Shown: positions 8,310 to 18,026 of the stretch, piece after piece
Position numbering within the stretch: the stretch's first letter is position 1
Layout: every line of letters starts with the position of its first letter
NCBI RefSeq assembly: GCF_014358015.1
Contig: NZ_JACONV010000008.1
Span: 1-64,000, forward strand
Direction of reading: 5' to 3'
Length of the DNA stretch: 64,000 nucleotides
From: Pseudomonas triticifolii
GTDB taxonomy: Bacteria; Pseudomonadota; Gammaproteobacteria; Pseudomonadales; Pseudomonadaceae
Notes under the pieces: model-generated
Databases searched by the model: none
Told to the model about the DNA's origin: nothing
The model's input: the letters and a program-made list of their open reading frames with translations, nothing else
Position numbers and translations under genes: made by a program

Positions 8310-8356
8310 TCGTGTTTTTTCCTTGCTTGAGTCATTTCTGACGCCGGCTCTGTTCT

Positions 8357-8911
8357 TCAGCGTGTCGGCAGCGCCTGGAACTCGCCTTTTGATAATCCCT
8401 GCACATCGTTGCCCATGCTGTCGCGCAGGCTCAGGTCGGCGCCTTTGTCAGTCAGTTGCTTGAGCACTTCGGTACGCTTGAACAGCGCAGCGTACATGGC
8501 GGCAGTCTGGCCGGCATTGTTGGTCAGGTTCGCTCCGCAGTCCGCCTGAACCAGGCGTTTGGCGATGCTCAGCTCACCTTTGAAGATCGCCCCCATCAGC
8601 GCGGTATTGCCGCGATTGTCCTTGGCGCAAGGGTCGGCTCCAGCGTCGATCAGGCGCACAACAGAATCTTCATGACCATGATAGGCCGCGAGAATCAGGC
8701 CGGTGTAGCCTTGTTCGTCTCGAACGTTGAGGTCGTAATGCGCTTCGATGAAGGTATCCAGCATCGGGTTGTTGCCTTCGCGCGAGGCATCGAAGAACAG
8801 CGTACGCAACTGGCGTGCGGTCTGTTGCGCATCAAGCGGCGGGTTCGTGGTGGGCTGTTCTGCCTGAGCAACGGCGGTCAACAGCAGCAGCCCGTATAGA
8901 AGGTTTCTCAC
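8357..8911 (-). CDS. ankB: Ankyrin-repeat protein AnkB
   Basis: A 184-residue protein with an N-terminal signal peptide (RNLLYGLLLLTAVAQA) and about four ankyrin repeats, for example DEQGYTGLILAAYHGHEDSVVRLIDAGADP and DNRGNTALMGAIFKGELSIAKRLV. The start is taken as GTG at 8911 because GGAG sits eight bases upstream and the signal peptide follows at once; the longer frame adds no sensible residues. It lies just downstream of the catalase gene, as in P. aeruginosa, where ankB is needed for full KatB activity. A periplasmic role supporting the exported catalase is expected. Confidence 0.9.
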   Translation of the reverse strand: MRNLLYGLLLLTAVAQAEQPTTNPPLDAQQTARQLRTLFFDASREGNNPMLDTFIEAHYDLNVRDEQGYTGLILAAYHGHEDSVVRLIDAGADPCAKDNRGNTALMGAIFKGELSIAKRLVQADCGANLTNNAGQTAAMYAALFKRTEVLKQLTDKGADLSLRDSMGNDVQGLSKGEFQALPTR

Positions 8912-8934
8912 TGGCGTTCTCCGGGTCTGAACCA

Positions 8935-8957
8935 CCCCTGCACGGATTGCGCAGGGG
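8935..8957 (-). terminator. Hairpin between katB and ankB
   Basis: CCCCTGC and GCAGGGG form a seven-pair stem with a nine-base loop, in the short katB-ankB gap. It has no T tract, so it may attenuate or stabilise rather than end the transcript. Confidence 0.45.
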
Positions 8958-8972
8958 CGGGACATCAGGTCA

Positions 8973-10505
8973 TCAGTCTTTAAGGCTGGCAGCCAGCGAT
9001 TTGACTTTGCTCAGATCGCCTTTGGCCACTTCGGTCACCCGGGTGCCGTAGGTTGGATCGGCCTTGTACAGGAACGACAGCATGATGTTTTTGCTTTCGG
9101 TATCGGTGTCAGCCAGTGACTCGCCGAAGCTCTGAACCAGATCGGTCTGCTCTTTCGGGCTGTAAGAGCGGTACAGATCACCAGCTTGCTTGAAGTTCTG
9201 CTCGCGAGTGATCCGGGCTTGCTGGGTGGTGCCGCTGACCGGCAGCTGACTGTAACGCGCACTGTCTTCGGCAGGACGCGGTTCCAGACGGCTCGGCTCA
9301 TAATTGACGCCGCTGGTGGTGTGGCCGGTGTTCAGTGCGCCATCCTGATTGCCATTGTTAACGGCCACTTTAGGCTGGTTGACCGGCAGGCTCAGGCCAT
9401 TGGCGCCCAAGCGATACATTTGGGTGTCGGCGTAGGAGAACACACGGCCCTGCAGCAGGCGGTCTTCGGACGGCTCGATGCCTGGCACCAGGTTGGCGGG
9501 CGCCATGGCGACCTGCTCGGTTTCCTGGAAGAAGTTGTCGACGTTCTTGTTCAGGACCATCTGGCCGATTTTCTTCTCGGGAACGTCAGGCCAGATTTTG
9601 GTGGCGTCCAGCGGGTCGAAGTCGAATTTTGCCAGGTCTTCAGGCTTGAGCACCTGAACATAGAGGTCCCATTTCGGGAAGTCGCCTTTCTTGATCGCGC
9701 CGACCAAGTCGTTAGTCAGGTGGCTGTAGTCCTTGGACTGGACCTTGGCCACTTCGGCGGGATCAAGGTTCTTGATGCCCTGCAGGGTTTTCCAGTGGAA
9801 CTTGACGTAGTGGACCTCGCCTTTGGCGTTGACCAGTTTGTAAGCGTGTACGCCGTTGCCGTCCATGAAGCGATAACCGGCTGGCGTGCCTTCGTTGGAG
9901 TACAGCAGGGTCAGGGTGCGTGTGGCTTCCGGTACATGGGAAAAGAAGTCAAAGCGACGCGAGTCGTTGTCCAGGTTGGTGCGCGGGTCTGGTTTGAAGG
10001 CGTGGACCATGTCCGGGAACTTGATGGCGTCGCGGATGAAGAACGTCGGGAAGTTGTTGCCTACCAGGTCCCAGTTGCCGTCTGCCGTATAGAACTTGGT
10101 CGCGAAACCGTGAGGGTCACGCAGGGTTTCAGGCGAGTGATTGCCATGCACCACGGAGGAGAAACGCACGAAGACCGGGGTTTTTTCACCGGGCTTGAAA
10201 ACGGTCGCCTTGCTCAGGTCGCTGATATCCGCCGATGCGGTAAATTCGCCTTTCACGCCCGTACCACGAGCATGCACCACACGCTCAGGGATACGTTCGC
10301 GGTCGAAGCGCTGCAGTTTTTGCAGCAACTGCACGTCCTGCAGCAGAACCGGGCCCTGGGCACCCGCTGTCTGCGAGTTCTGGTTATCCCCCACTGCCGC
10401 GCCATTGTCGCGGGTCAGGGTGTCGGCTGCGTAGGCAGTCGGGATACTGATAAGACCGACTGCAGTTAAACGAACCATGTTTCTGGACCAGTTTAATAAC
10501 GGCAT
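8973..10505 (-). CDS. katB: Catalase KatB, exported monofunctional heme catalase
   Basis: A 510-residue clade-type heme catalase that splits hydrogen peroxide. The start at 10505 gives a signal peptide (NMVRLTAVGLISIPTAYAAD), pointing to the periplasm, and follows GAGGGAATC. Catalytic features seen are the distal histidine in RVVHARGTG (about residue 79), the FFIRDAIKFPD segment with the distal asparagine nearby, and the proximal heme tyrosine in RVFSYADTQMYRLG. Length and signal match P. aeruginosa KatB (about 513 residues), which is induced by peroxide through OxyR. The longer frame to 10655 has no supporting ribosome site. ankB follows 61 bases downstream. Confidence 0.95.
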   Translation of the reverse strand: MPLLNWSRNMVRLTAVGLISIPTAYAADTLTRDNGAAVGDNQNSQTAGAQGPVLLQDVQLLQKLQRFDRERIPERVVHARGTGVKGEFTASADISDLSKATVFKPGEKTPVFVRFSSVVHGNHSPETLRDPHGFATKFYTADGNWDLVGNNFPTFFIRDAIKFPDMVHAFKPDPRTNLDNDSRRFDFFSHVPEATRTLTLLYSNEGTPAGYRFMDGNGVHAYKLVNAKGEVHYVKFHWKTLQGIKNLDPAEVAKVQSKDYSHLTNDLVGAIKKGDFPKWDLYVQVLKPEDLAKFDFDPLDATKIWPDVPEKKIGQMVLNKNVDNFFQETEQVAMAPANLVPGIEPSEDRLLQGRVFSYADTQMYRLGANGLSLPVNQPKVAVNNGNQDGALNTGHTTSGVNYEPSRLEPRPAEDSARYSQLPVSGTTQQARITREQNFKQAGDLYRSYSPKEQTDLVQSFGESLADTDTESKNIMLSFLYKADPTYGTRVTEVAKGDLSKVKSLAASLKD

Positions 10506-11116
10506 TTTGATTCCCTCATATTTTTTTAGTAGGCCGGGCAATGTTAGGCGCGCGGGAGGGAAGTTGATGATTATAAAAATCAATCGGGGTGATTGAGATA
10601 AATACTGAGAGGAAGCGGGAACCGCGCGATGACGCAGCTTAGAGGGAGTAACCAACGTCGTTTAAAGCAGGGATGCGGAAATCTCCACATGATGTCTTGC
10701 GCTTTGTAGTATGTTCGTAATTCTTTAAGTCAATGAATATAAAGAGATTTAATTTTAGCCAGGTGCTATCGCCACATCCATTTATTAGCGTTACCAGGGT
10801 GGCGTAACCTTAATTATTACTGGCAAATAATAGCTGGCTTTTTGATACTGGTCTTGTAAGTTTCAGTACGGGCGTACCAGTTTAAGGCAGGCTTTATTCT
10901 TTGGCTGGTGGCGTGTTGATATTGTTTTAGAGGTGCGAATTAAGTTCACATGACGGTGGGTGACAGCACAGTAGGAAACAAGACCGTCATGGACAACACA
11001 TTACGACAATCCTCTTCTGGCCTGTTTTGACTGCGATCTGCTCTCCACACCCTGACGCGGTATCATGGCGCGTTACCCGCCTCAGGCACGCCTTACCCCT
11101 TGGAGCCAGACGTTCA
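10506..11116. other. Divergent intergenic region katB / GNAT
   Basis: 611 bases with no supported gene. The middle (about 10660-10960) is clearly richer in A and T than the neighbours. It holds the katB leader and promoter and the promoter of the acetyltransferase. No RNA gene could be identified. Confidence 0.5.
10580..10596. promoter_or_regulatory. Palindrome upstream of katB
   Basis: TCAATC GGGGT GATTGA is a perfect six-five-six inverted repeat 75-91 bases before the katB start. It resembles a LysR-type recognition core, and OxyR is the expected katB activator, but it does not match the ATAG-type OxyR consensus well. Confidence 0.4.
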
Positions 11117-11830
11117 ATGTCTACTGTCATGCTGTTGCAAAGCCCGCCACCCGAATTCATTCGTAGCCAGATCCAGCAGATGGTGGTCGATTACGTCACC
11201 GACATCAGCCTGGTGGCCATCGTGCCGAGCAACCCGCTGTACAACCTCTATCAGTACGGCGTTGGTTACGAGGTGCATCTGTACCTCAATGCAATGGACG
11301 GCTCCGGCAGCATGGCGGTCGAACTGATCGTGGCACTGGATGACGATGACCCTGAAACCGTGCTGGGTTTCCTGCTTTATCTGCCCGTGCAGAACGATCC
11401 GAGCGCCTGTGCCGTTACCTATCTGGCGGTTCGGGAGAGTCATCGGGGTCAGGGTATTGCACGCGCGATGCTCGACAAGATGATCAGTCGCTATCCACAT
11501 GCCGAGTTGTACTGCGTGGTCGACAAGGTGCCGTATTTCGAGTCGCTGGGATTTCAGGTGCTGGGTGCACGCGGGCCGCACGTGATCATGAATACCCGTG
11601 ATCACGGCACTGAAGGACTGCTGGCGGTGATGGACATTGCGCCGATCTATAGCTCGGTGGAAGTGCGGCAAATCCACGCCTATCTGCTCAAACAGCATGG
11701 AGAAAGGGCGATGGCCGAGGCCGAGAAGGAGCGTGATCGCCGTCTTGACCGGATGACGCGAGAGGCTAAGGCCTTCGTGCAGCAGCGCCCGGCCCGGGAT
11801 GAGACACATCGGCCGAAGCTGCTTCACTGA
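11117..11830 (+). CDS. GNAT family N-acetyltransferase
   Basis: A 237-residue acyltransferase-fold protein. The acetyl-CoA site is TYLAVRESHRGQGIARAMLDKMI (about residues 105-127), with the R-x-x-G-x-G/A signature. A C-terminal extension of about 50 charged residues (EKERDRRLDRMTREAKAF) probably forms a helix. The start at 11117 is favoured because the acyltransferase fold begins soon after and GGAG lies upstream; the frame is open to 11027 but that segment is unlike protein. Substrate unknown. Confidence 0.8.
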   Translation: MSTVMLLQSPPPEFIRSQIQQMVVDYVTDISLVAIVPSNPLYNLYQYGVGYEVHLYLNAMDGSGSMAVELIVALDDDDPETVLGFLLYLPVQNDPSACAVTYLAVRESHRGQGIARAMLDKMISRYPHAELYCVVDKVPYFESLGFQVLGARGPHVIMNTRDHGTEGLLAVMDIAPIYSSVEVRQIHAYLLKQHGERAMAEAEKERDRRLDRMTREAKAFVQQRPARDETHRPKLLH

Positions 11831-11835
11831 TAATC

Positions 11836-11857
11836 AGCCCCATGTATTACAGGGGCT
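11836..11857 (+). terminator. Hairpin after GNAT gene
   Basis: AGCCCC and GGGGCT form a stem around a ten-base loop six bases after the stop. No T run follows. Confidence 0.45.
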
Positions 11858-12012
11858 CAAACGAGTGCCTTGCAGCAGATTCTGCTGATCTCTAACTAAT
11901 TTTGTACCGTTCGGAACGTTTGCTTAATCGGTGAAGTCACTATGACATCATTGCTGGGCGGGTAAACCCTTTCAGCTTAGTCGTCATTCCTCATTAAGCA
12001 ACGGCCCACCCT

Positions 12013-13653
12013 ATGAATATCCTGCGCCAGTCAAAGTTTTCGACCAAGCTTCTCTCTGCGTTCATCATCTGTGCGCTTATTACATTGGCAGTGGGCGGGT
12101 TGGGCATGACGGGTGTGACCCGTCTTGGCCATGCGCTGGAGCTGACGTTTTCCAATAACCTGGTGTCGGTCAGCAACACCAACGAAACGCTGACCAGCCT
12201 GACGGCGCATAACCGTGGTCTTTACCGCCTGCTGGATGCGCAGGACGGCGGCGTTTCGGAAACCGACAAAGAGCGCGTCAGGCAGGCCCTGGCTGATGAC
12301 CTGGCCCGTGCTCAGAAAGTGTTCTCCATCTACCGCGAAACGCCATTGGAAGATGACGAGCGGGTTGCCGGCGACCAACTGGAGCAATTGCTGCCCTCGT
12401 ACATTGCAGGTTCCCAGCAGGTGGTCGAGCTGATCCGGGCTGGCGACCTCGATAACGCCCGCGTCCGCCTCAATACGCTGTCTACTGAGGGCTTCGTCAA
12501 GGTTCGCAGTTATCTGCGCACCATGATCGACTCCAACAATCGTCAGATCAAGGAAGGCGCCGTTGCCGCCGCCGATCTGAGAAACACCGCAGTGCTGATG
12601 CTGGAAGTCGGCGTCGTGATTGCTTTTGTCGTGGCCATTCTGTTGGGGATCTTTATCACTCGCATGATCACTCGGCCGCTGGCGGTGGCCGTCGTCAGCG
12701 CTCAACGCATCGCGGGTGGTGACCTGACTCAGCCGATCGTGTCCACCAGTGGCGATGAAGCCGGGCAGTTGCTTGATGCGCTGTCGGATATGCAGACCGG
12801 TTTGAAAAACACTATTCAGCAAATCGCCAGTGCTTCCGATCAGTTGGCATCGGCGGCCGAAGAATTGAGCGCCGTGACCGACGAGAGCACGCGTGGATTG
12901 ACCCGCCAGAATGACGAAATTCAGCAGGCCGCGACTGCGGTGAACCAGATGACGGCTGCGGTGGAAGAGGTGGCGCGTAATGCGGTGTCTACCTCCGAGG
13001 CATCGAAGACCGCGACTGAAGATGCTGTCGATGGACGTGGGCAAGTGGATCACACGGTTAAAGGCATCACGACCATGGTGCATGAAATCACCGGGTCCAC
13101 GCAGGCCGTTTCCGAACTCGCTGGCCATGTACGTGAAATCAGCAAGGTGCTGGACGTGATTCGCAGCATTGCCGAACAGACCAACCTGTTGGCCCTGAAT
13201 GCGGCCATCGAGGCAGCACGCGCTGGTGAACAGGGTCGCGGTTTTGCGGTGGTTGCTGACGAAGTGCGTGCACTGGCTCATCGCACCCAGGCCTCTACCG
13301 TGGAAATCGAAGGCATGATCAGTACCGTGCAGTCAGGTGCCGACGGCGCTGTGGCGGCCATGGGCAAGAGCCTGTCGCTGGCCACCGATACGCAAGAGCT
13401 GGCTCTGCGTGCAGGCTCTGCGCTGGAGAAGATCACTCAGGGGGTTGCGACGATCAACGAGCGTAACCTGGTCATTGCTTCTGCCTCTGAAGAACAGGCC
13501 CAGGTGGCCCGCGAAGTGGACCGAAACCTGCTGAACATTCAGGACCTCTCGACCCAGAGCGCAGCGGGTGCCGACCAGACCAGCGCGTCGAGCCAGGAGC
13601 TGTCGCGTCTGGCCACATCCTTCAATGCACTGGTGGCGCAGTTCAGGTTGTAA
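12013..13653 (+). CDS. Methyl-accepting chemotaxis protein
   Basis: A 546-residue chemoreceptor. A first membrane helix (about 12-34, [20 protein letters not shown]) is followed by a periplasmic four-helix-bundle sensor (about 35-190), a second helix (about 193-213), HAMP ([20 protein letters not shown]) and a cytoplasmic signalling domain whose hairpin tip [20 protein letters not shown] binds CheA and CheW. No C-terminal CheR-tethering pentapeptide is seen. It is related in plan to the receptor at 15417-17048. Ligand unknown. Confidence 0.93.
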   Translation: MNILRQSKFSTKLLSAFIICALITLAVGGLGMTGVTRLGHALELTFSNNLVSVSNTNETLTSLTAHNRGLYRLLDAQDGGVSETDKERVRQALADDLARAQKVFSIYRETPLEDDERVAGDQLEQLLPSYIAGSQQVVELIRAGDLDNARVRLNTLSTEGFVKVRSYLRTMIDSNNRQIKEGAVAAADLRNTAVLMLEVGVVIAFVVAILLGIFITRMITRPLAVAVVSAQRIAGGDLTQPIVSTSGDEAGQLLDALSDMQTGLKNTIQQIASASDQLASAAEELSAVTDESTRGLTRQNDEIQQAATAVNQMTAAVEEVARNAVSTSEASKTATEDAVDGRGQVDHTVKGITTMVHEITGSTQAVSELAGHVREISKVLDVIRSIAEQTNLLALNAAIEAARAGEQGRGFAVVADEVRALAHRTQASTVEIEGMISTVQSGADGAVAAMGKSLSLATDTQELALRAGSALEKITQGVATINERNLVIASASEEQAQVAREVDRNLLNIQDLSTQSAAGADQTSASSQELSRLATSFNALVAQFRL

Positions 13654-13671
13654 GCGCAGAGGCGCTGCGCT
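13653..13671 (+). terminator. Terminator of the 12013 chemoreceptor gene
   Basis: AGCGCAG AGGCG CTGCGCT overlaps the stop codon and is followed by a short T run. Confidence 0.65.
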
Positions 13672-13763
13672 TTCGTCGGCAGGTAACGCATGATCTGTTG
13701 GCTAAACGCTACTGCCGGCGATGGCATCTGTTCAGCGAGTGAGCGGACCGTTTGAAAGACCGT

Positions 13764-13787
13764 ATCGCCGGCAAGCCGCCTCCCACC
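13764..13787 (-). repeat. REP element
   Basis: ATCGCCGGCAAGCCGCCTCC is a typical Pseudomonas REP core lying between convergent-free genes, about 20 bases after a partial match (TGCCGGCGATGGCATC) that may be its inverted partner. Confidence 0.7.
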
Positions 13788-13923
13788 GTCGGGTTTGTGC
13801 TTTGAAACAGCGCAGAGTCCGGAAGTCACTGGGCAGTAAACGCGGTAACCGTCGCAAAAAGCAGTTGCAACCCACCGGGTGAGGTCGCGCATGATAGGCG
13901 CACTCAATTCGCCGGAGGTTTTC

Positions 13924-14778
13924 ATGCGTTTCACCACGTCCATCTTGCGCATAGCGACGTTGTCGTTGGGGGTCTTTATGGCCCAGTCGGCTCTGGCCTC
14001 CGATGAGACGCAGCTGATCGATTCGCTCAATACCTGGCGAGGTCAGGTGCAGCGCTGCGGTGATCAGGTGTCCATGGAGCTGCCGCCGCTGGTGAGCGAC
14101 ACCCGTCTGATCCTGCCTGCCAGTGGCAATCTGAATCTGCAACAGGCGTTGTCCCGCACGGCCTATCCGATGGTCACCGTGCAGGCCATCACCCTGTCCG
14201 GGCCGCGCGATGCGGCCTCGGCCTTGAAGGCCGTACAGGAAACGTTCTGTCACGTGGTGCTGGATCCGCAGTTCATCGATATCGGTGTGAGCCGGGAAGG
14301 GCGTGACTGGCGCATCGTGCTGGCGCGTTCGCTGTTGGCGGCGCGTCTGGGTGACTGGCAGGCTGAAGGGCAGAAAGTGCTGGAGATGATCAACGTTGCC
14401 CGCGGCACGGCGCGGCAGTGCGGTGCTCAGTCCTTCGCCGCAACCACGCCACTGACCTGGAACGCTATGCTAGGTACGGCCGCCCAAGGCCATTCCCAAG
14501 CGATGGCCAACACTGGCTTTTTCGATCACAAGGACCGGGAAGGGCGCACGCCCGGTGATCGTGCCGAGCTGGCCGGTTATGTTGGTCAGCAGGTGGGCGA
14601 GAACATCGCGGCGGGTCAGGACACGGCACGTAAGGTCGTGGACGGCTGGCTGGCAAGCCCGGGGCATTGCGCCAACCTCATGAATGCCGGTTTTAGAGAG
14701 TTGGGGGCGGCTTACGCAACCGATCCCAAGAGCGATGCAGGCATTTACTGGACCGCGATGTTCGGTACGCAGCAGTGA
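13924..14778 (+). CDS. Secreted CAP (SCP/PR-1) domain protein
   Basis: A 284-residue exported protein. A signal peptide (RFTTSILRIATLSLGVFMAQSALA) is followed by a family-specific N-terminal half and a CAP domain (about 145-284) with HSQAMANTGFFDHKDREGRTP, GENIAAGQ and WLASPGHCANLMNAGFRELG, which include the conserved His, Glu, His pattern of the CAP cavity. The ATG at 13924 is chosen because CGGAGG precedes it and the signal peptide starts there. Bacterial CAP proteins are of uncertain function; a periplasmic or extracellular role is all that can be said. Confidence 0.88.
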   Translation: MRFTTSILRIATLSLGVFMAQSALASDETQLIDSLNTWRGQVQRCGDQVSMELPPLVSDTRLILPASGNLNLQQALSRTAYPMVTVQAITLSGPRDAASALKAVQETFCHVVLDPQFIDIGVSREGRDWRIVLARSLLAARLGDWQAEGQKVLEMINVARGTARQCGAQSFAATTPLTWNAMLGTAAQGHSQAMANTGFFDHKDREGRTPGDRAELAGYVGQQVGENIAAGQDTARKVVDGWLASPGHCANLMNAGFRELGAAYATDPKSDAGIYWTAMFGTQQ

Positions 14779-14812
14779 AGGGCTTCGCTGACTGCGTACC
14801 GGCTGACGCATG

Positions 14813-15241
14813 TCAGAAGCGGAATGCCTGGCGGCCGATCAACAGCCACTGACCTTTCTGCTTTTGCCAGATCTGGAAGTTCTCGATTTCGGTGGGCACC
14901 ACTTTGCCGCTGTTCACGGCCTGTGCCGAGAAGTGGTTGCGCACCAGGGCGACGTCGCCGGACATCGTGATTTTCTGGTTAAGCATTTTCAGGTCATTGA
15001 AGGCGCTCTTGCCGGTTTCGATATCGGCGATGAACGCTTGCTTGTCCTGAATAGTGCCGCTGGAGTGCCCGTAGGTGAGGTTGTCGGCCGTCAGCGCCTG
15101 AAGCTGCGCGATATCCTTGTGCCACATGGCCTGTGTCAGTTTGTCCACCGCTTGGGCGACATCCGTCTCATCGGAGGGCGCGGCCACCACGTAGCCGGTA
15201 AACAGGCACACAAATCCCACCAACAGTTTGAGCGTTCTCAT
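14813..15241 (-). CDS. Exported NTF2-like (SnoaL/DUF4440) protein
   Basis: A 142-residue protein with a signal peptide (RTLKLLVGFVCLFTGYVVAA) and a cone-shaped NTF2-like fold: a helical start (DVAQAVDKLTQAMWHKDIAQLQAL), a LTYGHSSG strand and the closing FQIWQKQKGQWLLIGRQAF strand pair. AAAGGACC precedes the ATG. It may bind a small ligand in the periplasm; no catalytic residue can be assigned. It is convergent with the CAP gene. Confidence 0.85.
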   Translation of the reverse strand: MRTLKLLVGFVCLFTGYVVAAPSDETDVAQAVDKLTQAMWHKDIAQLQALTADNLTYGHSSGTIQDKQAFIADIETGKSAFNDLKMLNQKITMSGDVALVRNHFSAQAVNSGKVVPTEIENFQIWQKQKGQWLLIGRQAFRF

Positions 15242-15381
15242 GTTCGGTCCTTTTTCTTGTCGTTGTCTGGCGTGAGCGAAGCGCGACAGAGCGGTATCCT
15301 TATCTGTCGTCGTACAACTTAGTTCAGGGTCTTGGCTGTGACAAGGGGATTGCAGGACAAAGGCGCTTTGGGTGTGAAACA

Positions 15382-15410
15382 GGCTGCCGAAACCCGATGT
15401 TCCGGCAGCC
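15382..15410 (-). terminator. Terminator of the 15417 chemoreceptor gene
   Basis: GGCTGCCG and CGGCAGCC form an eight-pair stem immediately after the receptor stop, with TGTTTC following on the transcribed strand. Confidence 0.7.
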
Positions 15411-15416
15411 GTTCGT

Positions 15417-17048
15417 TCAGGACATCTTGAATTGACGGGTCAAACGGTTGAGGTCGGTAGCCAGCGTCGACAGTTCTGCTGTGGCGATGGCTGTCTGGTT
15501 GGAGCCTTCCGAGGTCTGGCTGGACAGGTCGCGAATGCTGACCAGGCTGCGGTCTACTTCTCGCGCAACCTGCGCCTGCTCTTCGGCCGCTGTGGCGATC
15601 ATCAGGTTGCGCTCGTTGATCTGGCTGATGGAGTCGGTGATGTCGAGCAATGCTTTGCCCGCGCCATTGGCCATTTCGAGTGTTTTATGCGCCTGAACGC
15701 TGGTCTGCTCCATGGCAGTGACCGCATTGCCGGTCCCGGACTGGATCGAGCTGACCATCGTTTCAATTTCCCGGGTCGACTGTTGGGTGCGGTGGGCAAG
15801 TGCTCGCACCTCATCAGCCACCACGGCAAAACCGCGACCGGCTTCGCCAGCGCGTGCGGCCTCAATGGCGGCATTGAGTGCCAGCAGGTTGGTCTGCTCG
15901 GCGATTGCCCGGATCACGTCCAGCACTTTGCTGATGTCCGTGGCCATGACGGCAAGTCCCTGTACTTCGGTCGAGGTGATCTGCACCTTGGACACCATCA
16001 GGTTGATTGCCGTGACCGTCTCGTCGACCTGCGCACGTCCGGCCATGGCCGCGGTGCTGGACTGGGACGTCACTTGCGAGGCAGAGGCGGCGTTGCTGGC
16101 CACTTCCTCGACCGCAGCGCTCATCTGATTGACCGCCGTGGCGGCCATTTCGATCTCGTTGCTCTGACGCAGGATGGTGCGTGAGGCGTCTTCGGTGACC
16201 GCGTGCATCTCTTCGGACGTGGCGGCCAGTTGCGTCGAGGAGTCTGCGATCAGCGTCAATGCATTGCGCAGGTTGGTCTGCATCATGGCCAGTGCGGTGA
16301 TCAGTTTGGCCGCTTCGTCGCTGCCTTCGACCTTGATGTCCTTGCTCAGGTTATTGGCAGCGATGCGCTCCGCAATCTCCAGGGACTCACCCATAGGCAC
16401 GGTCAGGCTGCGGGTATAGAACAAGGCAAGAAACAGCGTCGTGAACACACCCACGACAATGAAGATACCGACCAGCCAGATCGTTTGGTCGTACGCAGCT
16501 TCGGCAGTGTCTCCGGCTTTCTGTGCCTTGATTTCGTTAATACCGATCAGTTTCTTGAGCGAGGCTTCGACCTGGTCGGCAGCGCTCTTCATTTCGTTGT
16601 TGGAAATGGCCACCGCATTCTCGAGATTTCCGGCAGAGACCGCGGCCAGGTAGCCGTTCTGAGTCGTCTGGTAGTCAGCGTTTGCCTTGCTCAGCTCATC
16701 GAATGCCTGACGCCCTTGAGGCGTCACGATCAATTTGCCCAGCGCAGTCGAGTAATCGCTGATCAATGCGCGTGACTGCTGAATATCAGCCAACGCCTTG
16801 GTTTTGCGATCCTGAGGTTCGAGGGGATTACGCAAGCGGGCGTTATTACCGCGTATCCCGACGAACTCGCGGTCCAGCGACCCGAGCAGCTTGACGCTGG
16901 GCAGCACATTGGTTTCGATGAATTTTTCGGCTTCGTTGAGGATCTGGGCTTGCCGAAGTGATAACAGGCCCAGCGCTACGATCATCAGACAAAATAAACC
17001 GAAGCAGAGGGCCGAGCGTGGGGCGAGGTTAAGTTTGCGCAGGATCAT
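15417..17048 (-). CDS. Methyl-accepting chemotaxis protein
   Basis: A 543-residue chemoreceptor with a first membrane helix near 12-30 ([19 protein letters not shown]), a four-helix-bundle periplasmic sensor, a second helix at about 190-212 ([21 protein letters not shown]), HAMP, and the conserved tip [29 protein letters not shown] precedes the ATG. It shares its plan and much of its signalling domain with the 12013 receptor, but the sensors differ, so the ligands should too. Confidence 0.93.
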   Translation of the reverse strand: MILRKLNLAPRSALCFGLFCLMIVALGLLSLRQAQILNEAEKFIETNVLPSVKLLGSLDREFVGIRGNNARLRNPLEPQDRKTKALADIQQSRALISDYSTALGKLIVTPQGRQAFDELSKANADYQTTQNGYLAAVSAGNLENAVAISNNEMKSAADQVEASLKKLIGINEIKAQKAGDTAEAAYDQTIWLVGIFIVVGVFTTLFLALFYTRSLTVPMGESLEIAERIAANNLSKDIKVEGSDEAAKLITALAMMQTNLRNALTLIADSSTQLAATSEEMHAVTEDASRTILRQSNEIEMAATAVNQMSAAVEEVASNAASASQVTSQSSTAAMAGRAQVDETVTAINLMVSKVQITSTEVQGLAVMATDISKVLDVIRAIAEQTNLLALNAAIEAARAGEAGRGFAVVADEVRALAHRTQQSTREIETMVSSIQSGTGNAVTAMEQTSVQAHKTLEMANGAGKALLDITDSISQINERNLMIATAAEEQAQVAREVDRSLVSIRDLSSQTSEGSNQTAIATAELSTLATDLNRLTRQFKMS

Positions 17049-17181
17049 GAGCGTTCTCCGAGGGCGACCTAATCCCTATCGCCTGTCTCGGACGTTTCTT
17101 GACCGGATCGGGAGAATGAGTCGCACCATGTGTCGGAAATGCACTATTGCGCCAGAAAAGAACGTGCTCAGGCCTGGTAGA

Positions 17182-17799
17182 TCAGCGCTGCCCCATGCCG
17201 AGCAGGAACGTATCAACGGCTCGTCCGACCATCTCGTGGATACGCTCCAGGCTGAGCGGCAGCGGATGCTCCTGATACAGCCGAATCTCTGTCTCGGCGG
17301 TCAGAAGCGAAGTCAGTTGCAAGGCCGCAACATGCGGGTCGGTGTTGCGCAGTTCTCCACGCTGCATGCCCGACTCCAGCAAGGTGGAAATGGTCTGCAG
17401 GCATTCGCGAGGTCCTGACTCATAAAACAGCATGCCGATGTCCGAGCGGCCTGACTCGGCGACGACCATGCGGTAGACGGCCAGCGCACTGTTGTCGTTG
17501 ACCAGCACCATCAGCATGCGCTCACCGAAGCGGATCAGGATCTCCCTGAGATCGACTTCCAGAGCGCAGGGTGAGGCGAGTTCCGAGACGGCGTCCGCCA
17601 GGTGGGCCGTGGCGTGCCTGTTGACCACGGCGATGAAAAGTTCTTCTTTGGAAGGAAAGTAGCTGTAGATCGTTGCCTTGGAGCCGCCCATCCGCTTGGT
17701 GACTTCATTCATTGAAGTCCGCTCGTAGCCCATCTCAAGGAAAACGCTTGCCGCCGCGTCGATAATGGCTTCGCGACGAGCTTCGGTACGCACCTTCAT
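17182..17799 (-). CDS. TetR family regulator, AefR-like C-terminal domain
   Basis: A 205-residue repressor. The N-terminal helix-turn-helix is RREAIIDAAASVFLEMGYERTSMNEVTKRMGGSKATIYSYF; the C-terminal ligand domain (AVYRMVVAESGRSDIGMLFYESG) resembles the AefR-like type. The start at 17799 is favoured since the domain begins there; the frame is open to 17985 but the extra residues look noncoding. A palindrome ACCG TT CGGT lies about 70 bases upstream and may be its operator. AefR in P. syringae influences quorum sensing, but identity with AefR itself cannot be claimed. Confidence 0.85.
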   Translation of the reverse strand: MKVRTEARREAIIDAAASVFLEMGYERTSMNEVTKRMGGSKATIYSYFPSKEELFIAVVNRHATAHLADAVSELASPCALEVDLREILIRFGERMLMVLVNDNSALAVYRMVVAESGRSDIGMLFYESGPRECLQTISTLLESGMQRGELRNTDPHVAALQLTSLLTAETEIRLYQEHPLPLSLERIHEMVGRAVDTFLLGMGQR

Positions 17800-17868
17800 T
17801 TGAATTCTCAATCCTTCAGTGATCAGCATCTGCAGCTGGAAAGCAAAAATAACATGGACGAAAACTAA

Positions 17869-17878
17869 ACCGTTCGGT
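17869..17878. promoter_or_regulatory. Candidate TetR operator
   Basis: ACCG TT CGGT is a perfect short palindrome within the divergent intergenic DNA between the TetR gene and the DUF3237 gene. A nine-base match (ACCGTTCGG) also occurs at 11907-11915 before the 12013 chemoreceptor. Confidence 0.45.
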
Positions 17879-18026
17879 ACGATTTCTTTCGTCTCTGTGG
17901 AGCTTACTGGAAACCAGGCTTCAAATAAACGTCGCTGCATGGACGCATAGTCGAGCAGGTCGTCAGGTGCATTGCTTTTTGCCACCTCAGCGCTGCGTTT
18001 TATCGAACCGGGGAGTGAGCAGACCC

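Noticed and set aside
9186..10469. 427-codon plus-strand frame across katB
   Set aside because: It overlaps the well-supported catalase on the other strand and has the odd composition of a high-GC shadow frame.
10790..10830. GCGTTACCAGGGTGGCGTAACC as a possible operator in the katB upstream gap
   Set aside because: The arms pair only partly and no nearby regulator suggests a role.
12031..13281. 416-codon minus-strand frame over the chemoreceptor gene
   Set aside because: Histidine- and arginine-rich antisense frame of a clear MCP gene; no domain.
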